The notes beneath the pieces are model-generated. The model worked only from the letters and a program-made list of their open reading frames with translations. It was not told where the DNA came from and did no database searches. Both the position numbers and the translations under genes were made by a program. This document shows positions 6,638 to 10,600 of a stretch of DNA of 10,600 nt, piece after piece. The stretch is from Pleurocapsa sp. MO_226.B13 (GTDB taxonomy: Bacteria; Cyanobacteriota; Cyanobacteriia; Cyanobacteriales; Xenococcaceae): positions 1-10,600 of the forward strand of contig JASJEI010000080.1 in NCBI GenBank assembly GCA_030064795.1, read 5' to 3'. Numbering within the stretch: the first letter of the stretch is position 1; each line of letters opens with the position of its first letter.

Positions 6638-7261
6638 TTAAGAACGTAAACCAGAAGCTAAGAAACTTACCAACTTTGATGCCACAGCTTGAATGTGTTC
6701 GGGGGAATTATCCTGAATTAGTGCATTGGGCTTTTTCGCTTCACTCAATGTTCGTATTAAAACAGCAACAACCAGATCGAGTTTCCAAGCTAGTTCGTTA
6801 CGAGAAAAATCTGGGAGCGATCGCCCGAAGGCATCTAAAAAAGCTTTCTGATTCCCACGAAACTCTTGTTCGGCAATCTCCCTAATGGGATCGGGTTCGA
6901 CACGGCAACGTCCCATGAATCGAGCGCAATGGGTACTGCGATCGCCACTATTCAGTACTATTTGCAAAGGTGGAGTTATAAATGCCTCTAAAATTGATTC
7001 GACACTAGGATCGTTATTGTTAGCTTCGCACTGCGCCAATTTCTCTAACTGACCTTCTACTAATGGCTTGGCAATCCGTGCTACCACGGCACGAAATAAT
7101 TCTTCTTTTGAACCGTAATGATAATTTACTGCGGATAGGTTAACCTCTGCTTCGCCAATAATGTTGCGTAGAGATGTCCCTGCAAAGCCATTTTCGGCAA
7201 ATAGCCGTTCGGCGACGTTTAAAATTTTTTCTTTAGTATCATTGGCAGAATGCGATGTCAT
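6638..7261 (-). CDS. TetR/AcrR-family transcriptional repressor
   Basis: A TetR-type helix-turn-helix lies at the N-terminus: the DTKEKILNVAERLFAENGF helix, then a helix-turn-helix with ending NYHYGSKEELF, the classic family signature. The C-terminal part (SVESILEAFITPPLQI onwards) looks like the TetR_C_30-type ligand-binding and dimerisation domain. I chose the start at 7261 (207 residues, beginning MTSHS) because TetR proteins begin a few residues before the first helix. An in-frame ATG at 7306 would add 15 residues with no family similarity and would place an operator-like inverted repeat (7271-7300) inside the gene. The ligand and targets are unknown. The gene is 214 bp upstream of the response regulator. 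The next gene upstream is a decayed EamA transporter, which may once have been its target. Confidence 0.88.
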   Translation of the reverse strand: MTSHSANDTKEKILNVAERLFAENGFAGTSLRNIIGEAEVNLSAVNYHYGSKEELFRAVVARIAKPLVEGQLEKLAQCEANNNDPSVESILEAFITPPLQIVLNSGDRSTHCARFMGRCRVEPDPIREIAEQEFRGNQKAFLDAFGRSLPDFSRNELAWKLDLVVAVLIRTLSEAKKPNALIQDNSPEHIQAVASKLVSFLASGLRS

Positions 7262-7270
7262 ATTCAAACG

Positions 7271-7300
7271 ATTGTCACAATTATGTATATCATAGACAAT
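7271..7300. promoter_or_regulatory. Operator-like inverted repeat upstream of tetR
   Basis: ATTGTC (7271-7276) and GACAAT (7295-7300) form symmetrical outer arms, and ATTGTCACAAT (7271-7281) is itself a 5+1+5 palindrome. The arms lie 10-39 bp upstream of the preferred tetR start. This is a typical position for autorepression by a TetR dimer. Confidence 0.5.
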
Positions 7301-7306
7301 CTTCAT

Positions 7307-7777
7307 GGACTTCGATAGCGTTTTCGATAATATTACATCTAAACAATCATACTTGGATTTACCAACGCCATTTTAGACAGCCTTAGCCATTTTCTGCTCG
7401 AACCAATTTAAGATTTTGCCTGACCGAACATTGAACATTATGTGTTCCTCGGCATATTTAAGGAGCAAGAAGTTTAGGAGGAAATTCAAGCGAATTTCAA
7501 ACGAATGCTAAATGTTAAATGTGTTGACTTCGTTGTCCCATTAAGACAGCAATTAAGACAACGGCAATACCAACCAGTTGAATGGGGGTAAATGTTTCTT
7601 GTAAAAAGAAGTAGCCGACAAGGGAAGCGACAACGGGACTGAGTAAGCCAAGGTAAGCGGCAGCAGTCGCACTCAGCTTACGGATACCCCGAAACCATAA
7701 GGCATAAGCGTTTGATACCCTAAAAGTTCGCTTGTACAGACGCGATATATCACGTCTCTACCGCTACTTACTACTTG
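7307..7777. other. Gap without an intact gene between tetR and the Rid-family gene
   Basis: The only recognisable content of this 471-bp region is the EamA remnant described separately (7515-7721). The rest, 7307-7514 and 7722-7777, shows no frame or structure that I can support, apart from the promoter side of tetR. Confidence 0.6.
7515..7721 (-). pseudogene. C-terminal remnant of an EamA/DMT-family transporter
   Basis: Read on the minus strand, this stretch has an open frame ending in TAA at 7515-7517 that translates to about 68 residues, including AYALWFRGIRKLSATAAAYL and LSPVVASLVGYFFLQE, and finishing VLMGQRSQHI. This is the typical last two-helix segment of an EamA drug/metabolite transporter: the YxLWxxGIRxLSA motif, then LxPVxAxLxGxxxLxE. 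The upstream part, about 200 or more residues, is missing, and similarity stops near 7721. It is a truncated pseudogene without a start. The intact gene may have been regulated by the neighbouring TetR. Confidence 0.8.
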
Positions 7778-8200
7778 CTACTCCCTACTCACTACAGCGA
7801 TCGCATCAATTTCAAATAGCATCCCATCACTTGCCAGTCTGGGTACGGGAATTAAGGTACTAGCTGGCTTATGGTCTGACCAAAAAGACCTTCTTTTTGC
7901 AGATATCAACTTTAATTTTTCTTCGTTATGTTCTACCGACAGAATCGTAATCTTTACTACGTCCTCTGGAGTCGCTCCCACCGCCCTCAGTGCCTTATCT
8001 AAGCTAGCAAAGGCTCGCTCCATTTGTTCGCTAAAACTACCATAATTACCGTTTTCATCCGCGCCACCCTGTCCTGCGATATAAGCCAATTCTGTTCCCG
8101 ATGGTACGACTACAGCTTGAGTAAATCCATAGTCAGAAGTATCTTTCATGCCAGGCGGATTTATTCGTTTTATATTTAACACTGCGTTGAAATTTTTCAC
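7778..8200 (-). CDS. Rid-family (YjgF/YER057c/UK114) protein without the RidA catalytic arginine
   Basis: Rid proteins are small trimers. RidA hydrolyses reactive enamines and imines formed by PLP enzymes. This 140-residue protein has the family pattern: INPPG (14-17), YGFTQAVVV, AYIAGQGG (39-46), then the helix FSEQMERAFASLDKALRAVG (56-75), and the C-terminal PASTLIPVPRL...FEIDAIAVV (112-137). The arginine that anchors the substrate carboxylate in RidA (PARSCVEVARL motif) is replaced by Ser114, so imine deaminase activity is not expected. It belongs with the non-RidA subfamilies, whose substrates are mostly unknown. The frame opens with GTG at 8198-8200. GTG at 8180-8182 is an alternative. 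No Shine-Dalgarno is evident. It lies 103 bp downstream of the full-length AraC gene on the same strand, so AraC may control it. Confidence 0.85.
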   Translation of the reverse strand: MKNFNAVLNIKRINPPGMKDTSDYGFTQAVVVPSGTELAYIAGQGGADENGNYGSFSEQMERAFASLDKALRAVGATPEDVVKITILSVEHNEEKLKLISAKRRSFWSDHKPASTLIPVPRLASDGMLFEIDAIAVVSRE

Positions 8201-8303
8201 TTATCGATTAGAGAATATTACATTTTTTTCTCGCTTCAGTCTTGCAAAATGTTGTGGAATTTTGTCTGTTCTTGTGGATTTGTTGTTTAACTTTCTACTC
8301 AAT

Positions 8304-9179
8304 CTATAGTTGTTCTCGATAAGCTTTGGGAGTCGTGCCAGTATACTGGCGAAACACCTTATTAAAATGACTCTGACTGGAAAATCCACAATCTGAAGCT
8401 ATTTCCAGTAGCGATCGCTCTTGCTGTCTTAGCAACTGCTTTGCTTTAGCTACGCGCTGTTCGATAACATACTGATATGGAGAAATTCCCATTGCTTGTT
8501 TGAACTGAGTAGCAAAGTAATATCTGCCCATGTCAACTTGTTCTGCCATAGCTTTTAAGCTTAATTTCTTATCTAAGTTAGACTGAATGTAGTCAATAGT
8601 TTGACGCAGTTTATAAGGTGCTAATCCATCAGCATATCTGCGAAATACTGGTTCAAATACCGAGTAATTACGCAACAGATGCACCCCCAAAACATTGGAT
8701 AATGATTCTAAATACAGTTGACTGCCAAAATTGCCAGTTTGCATTTCTGTTAGTAACGACTGTGCCAAATACTCTATTTGAGAATCTCGACCCTTAAGTA
8801 TTGGTAGCAATTCCAGGCGATCGGAATTGAGACAATTTGTTTTAAGAGCTATTTCTCGTAATAAATTAGGTTTAACAATAAGATGCAGAGTTTTATCTAT
8901 AACCTGCCAATCAGTAAACCCCGAAACTCCAGCAGGATATAGATAGAATTCTCCTCGATTCATCTGTCCGTCATATTCTCCGCAATCATCCAGATGGGTA
9001 ATCTGTCGCTCGTTATTGGTCAGAAAAAAAGTTATTAAGTGATAAGAAAATCCATTAGGTGCTTCTAATCTTCCTGGTAGATCGTGACGATAATGAAGAT
9101 ATAAATTCTCTTCTAGCTGAAGGTCGAGGCTAGATAGATTGGGTTTTGTTGCAAAAAGTTCTAGAGGATTGAGGGACAT
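8304..9179 (-). CDS. AraC-family transcriptional regulator
   Basis: This 291-residue protein has an N-terminal sensory half (about residues 1-185, with a cupin-like stretch at 45-103 including EFYLYPAG) and a C-terminal AraC double helix-turn-helix (about 190-291). The first HTH is LSLKAMAEQVDMGRYYFATQ. The second includes SLLEIASDCGFSSQSHFNKV, followed by the family end signature of FRQYTGTTPKAYR. The ligand is unknown. Its downstream neighbour is the Rid-family gene. Two related AraC 3' ends lie to its right (9356 and 10526), so the gene belongs to a locally duplicated set. The 15-mer TACTCAATCTATAGT that covers its stop codon (8296-8310) recurs at 10451-10465. Confidence 0.92.
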   Translation of the reverse strand: MSLNPLELFATKPNLSSLDLQLEENLYLHYRHDLPGRLEAPNGFSYHLITFFLTNNERQITHLDDCGEYDGQMNRGEFYLYPAGVSGFTDWQVIDKTLHLIVKPNLLREIALKTNCLNSDRLELLPILKGRDSQIEYLAQSLLTEMQTGNFGSQLYLESLSNVLGVHLLRNYSVFEPVFRRYADGLAPYKLRQTIDYIQSNLDKKLSLKAMAEQVDMGRYYFATQFKQAMGISPYQYVIEQRVAKAKQLLRQQERSLLEIASDCGFSSQSHFNKVFRQYTGTTPKAYREQL

Positions 9180-9273
9180 GAAAAATTAATTACGGGCTAT
9201 GGGTTTTGCTTTAGATGATAAATGTAAAGCTATTCCTTACTCCATTGAACATTAAACATTGACGAGCGACCTT

Positions 9274-9323
9274 GGCGAGGTCTCCTCGCCTAAAGCACGC
9301 GCGAGTTGACTATTGAACTCGCG
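9274..9323. repeat. Two adjacent perfect hairpins between AraC genes
   Basis: GGCGAGG-TCT-CCTCGCC (9274-9290) and CGCGAGTT-N8-AACTCGCG (9300-9323) are perfect inverted repeats. They lie between the AraC start at 9179 and the decayed AraC copy ending at 9356. Neither is followed by a T-run on either strand. They look like palindromic intergenic repeats. Confidence 0.5.
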
Positions 9324-9355
9324 AACAAATGATAAATGATAAATGAAAAGCTACT

Positions 9356-9583
9356 TCATAACTCCTGACGATATTTCCTGGGTGAAGTACCTACACATCT
9401 ACTGAAAGTACGACTAAAAGCACTCTGGGAAGAAAAACCGCACATCAGGGCAATTTCTACCATCGGTAAATCTCTTTGTTTGAGTAGCTGTTTGGCTTTG
9501 GCTACTCGCTGTTGTAATACATAAATAGTAAGCTTGAGCCATTTACTCGCTCGCTTAATGTGACTGTGAAGAAATAGCAACAA
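9356..9583 (-). pseudogene. Decayed AraC-family gene, last HTH only
   Basis: The 75-codon frame matches the last 55 residues of the neighbouring AraC protein from YVLQQRVAKAKQLL onward, including VEIALMCGFSSQSAFSRTF and the end of KYRQEL. The first 20 codons (to about 9524) have no similarity, so the sensory domain and first HTH are missing and the ATG at 9583 is fortuitous. The last 71 bp (9361-9430 region) are about 93% identical to 10531-10600, the start of another AraC 3' end at the right edge. This fragment is therefore a partial duplicate of that gene. It could still make a mini-HTH peptide, but I consider it a pseudogene. Confidence 0.8.
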
Positions 9584-9692
9584 TTGCTAAAATTAGCGTA
9601 ATAATTGGCAAGACAAGCCAGATTGAGAAATTGTAATATCAGTGGTGAATTTTAAACTGAAACAGTGAGTTAATATTTCCAATTAGGGTCTA

Positions 9693-9719
9693 TAGCCTAG
9701 ATAGCCTAGATAGCCTAGA
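9693..9719 (+). repeat. Three tandem 9-bp iterons upstream of the toxin-antitoxin pair
   Basis: TAGCCTAGA is repeated three times without gaps at 9693-9701, 9702-9710 and 9711-9719, ending 60 bp before the antitoxin ATG. Each unit contains the near-palindrome TAG-C-CTA. The position fits an operator bound by the antitoxin complex, although a simple tandem repeat is also possible. Confidence 0.55.
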
Positions 9720-9779
9720 ACGAGTTTAAACCTTTTTTTCTAAAATACAGTTAAGCTAAATACAAAGGTAAAAACACTT

Positions 9780-10100
9780 ATGGAATCAACTTTATCGACA
9801 CATATTGAAATTACTCCTGGCATCTGTGGTGGAAAACCGCGTATTGCTGGACATCGTATCAAAGTTCAAGATATTGTTATCTGGCACGATCGCCTGGGAA
9901 TGTCACCAGATGAAATTATTTATCATCATCCAACTATTTCTCTGGCAGATGTTTATGCAGCCTTGGCATATTATCACGACCATCGAGACGAAATTAGACA
10001 GCAAATTGCTGATGGTAATGCTTTAGCTAAGAAATTGAAAAAAGATCGACCTTCTTTAGTACAAAAGATATTGCACAGTGAAGGTGTCAAACAAGATTAA
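9780..10100 (+). CDS. DUF433-family antitoxin
   Basis: The 106-residue protein has the DUF433 layout: an N-terminal ITPGICGGKPRIAGHRIKV strand segment (11-29), then DIVIWHDRLGMSPDEIIYHH with the winged-HTH-like helices, and PTISLADVYAALAYYHDH (51-68), followed by a charged C-terminal helix that would wrap the toxin. DUF433 proteins are the DNA-binding antitoxin partners of PIN-like DUF5615 toxins (VapB45-like). It is preceded by AAAGG (9764-9768) and three iterons. It overlaps the downstream toxin by up to 23 bp, so the two are translationally coupled. It runs opposite to every other gene here. Expected role: neutralise the toxin and repress its own operon. Confidence 0.9.
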   Translation: MESTLSTHIEITPGICGGKPRIAGHRIKVQDIVIWHDRLGMSPDEIIYHHPTISLADVYAALAYYHDHRDEIRQQIADGNALAKKLKKDRPSLVQKILHSEGVKQD

Positions 10101-10419
10101 ATTTCAACTCGATGAAAATGTAAGTAATGCCATAGCTAATGGACTGAGAGCGAGAGGGGTTGATGTTACAACTTCTCCAGAGGAAGGGTTAATTGGTGTA
10201 TCGGATACAGAACAACTGGCTTTTGCTTTGTCTCAACAAAGAGTAATTTTTACTTTTGACGATGATTTTTTAAGTTTGGCTTCAACAGGTATAGAACACG
10301 CGGGAATTATTTACACTCGTCAGCAACGTCGCTCGATAGGAAAAATAATTAGCGATTTAGTTTTGGTTTGGGAATGTCTAGATTCAAAATATATGTACGG
10401 ACGTATTGAATTTCTCTAA
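10078..10419 (+). CDS. DUF5615 PIN-like toxin
   Basis: The 113-residue protein has the DUF5615 pattern of a compact PIN-like RNase fold: KFQLDENVS with Asp12-Glu13 (8-16), GLRARGVDVTTSPEEGLIGVSDTEQLAFA with Glu35 and Asp43, and VIFTFDDDF with Asp61-63. These acidic residues are the expected metal-binding site of a ribonuclease, and they appear intact. The start is GTG, at 10078 or 10084, overlapping the antitoxin's 3' end by 23 or 17 bp. This gives coupling and keeps toxin below antitoxin. Together with the DUF433 gene it forms a type II toxin-antitoxin module, likely mobile and unrelated to the photosystem genes. The target RNA is unknown. Confidence 0.88.
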   Translation: MKVSNKIKFQLDENVSNAIANGLRARGVDVTTSPEEGLIGVSDTEQLAFALSQQRVIFTFDDDFLSLASTGIEHAGIIYTRQQRRSIGKIISDLVLVWECLDSKYMYGRIEFL

Positions 10420-10525
10420 AATGCCATACAGTAGTCGATCGCAAAATTCTTACTCAATCTATAGTCATTCTGGCAACCCATACTTAAATAACGCGATCGC
10501 AATTTTTACCAAATTTCAACAAGTT

Positions 10526-10600
10526 CTATAATTCCTGACGGGATTTCCTGGGTGACGTACCCACACATCTACTGAAAGTACGACTAAAAGCACTCTGGGA
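10526..10600 (-). CDS. 3' end of another AraC-family gene, cut by the window edge
   Basis: Read on the minus strand from 10600, the frame gives SQSAFSRTFSRCVGTSPRKS and then RQEL, ending in TAG at 10526-10528. This is the conserved end of an AraC second HTH, and it is nearly identical to the decayed copy at 9356. The gene's 5' part lies to the right of the window, so I cannot tell whether it is intact. It is probably the parent of the 9356 fragment. Confidence 0.8.
   Translation of the reverse strand, partial: SQSAFSRTFSRCVGTSPRKSRQEL

Noticed and set aside
6676..6885. Plus-strand 69-codon frame over tetR
   Set aside because: Antisense shadow of the TetR gene with no family features.
7373..7438. 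21-codon minus-strand frame between tetR and the EamA remnant
   Set aside because: No Shine-Dalgarno and no recognisable motif; probably chance or debris.
8201..8389. 62-codon minus-strand frame overlapping the AraC 3' end
   Set aside because: Overlaps the conserved AraC HTH in another frame and resembles nothing known.
9274..9290. Perfect hairpin as an intrinsic terminator
   Set aside because: No T-run follows on either strand.
9805..10026. 73-codon plus-strand frame inside the DUF433 gene
   Set aside because: Shadow of the antitoxin in another frame.

Overview
The window comes from a cyanobacterium. It carries photosystem II core genes, a moderate GC content and at least twelve copies of the cyanobacterial HIP1 octamer GCGATCGC, for example at 892, 1248, 2324, 3004, 3671, 4533, 6074, 6817, 6938, 7797, 8411 and 10493. 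I cannot name the species. The gene content points to a strain able to make chlorophyll f, such as those that perform far-red light photoacclimation (FaRLiP).

Left half (about 95-5679, all on the minus strand): a photosystem II paralogue cluster. In transcription order it holds psbA (D1 with all Mn-cluster ligands), a 'super-rogue' psbA homologue that I identify as chlF (chlorophyll f synthase), psbC (CP43), an unannotated 40-residue membrane peptide, psbD (D2), and an unannotated 39-residue membrane peptide at the left edge. ChlF shows the diagnostic Gln-Asp pair at D1 positions 127-128 and has lost the Mn ligands. The D1, CP43 and D2 proteins are complete but clearly diverged from housekeeping sequences. 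psbC lies before psbD and does not overlap it, unlike the usual psbDC operon. The simplest reading is a far-red or chlorophyll-f-related PSII isoform set that may continue beyond the left edge. No phytochrome (rfpA), rfpB, allophycocyanin or photosystem I paralogue is inside the window.

Middle (5680-7777): the psbA leader with a strong hairpin, a single-domain CheY-like response regulator, and a TetR-family repressor with an operator-like inverted repeat. A 22-bp imperfect direct repeat occurs once upstream of psbA and once upstream of the regulator gene, which could tie the two together. A 471-bp gap after tetR holds the C-terminal remnant of an EamA-type transporter.

Right part (7778-10600): a Rid-family protein lacking the RidA catalytic arginine, a full-length AraC-family regulator, a decayed AraC 3' fragment, a DUF433/DUF5615 toxin-antitoxin pair on the plus strand preceded by three 9-bp iterons, and the 3' end of another AraC gene leaving the window. 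The decayed fragment and the edge copy are nearly identical over 71 bp, so this side is an accessory region shaped by duplication and decay.
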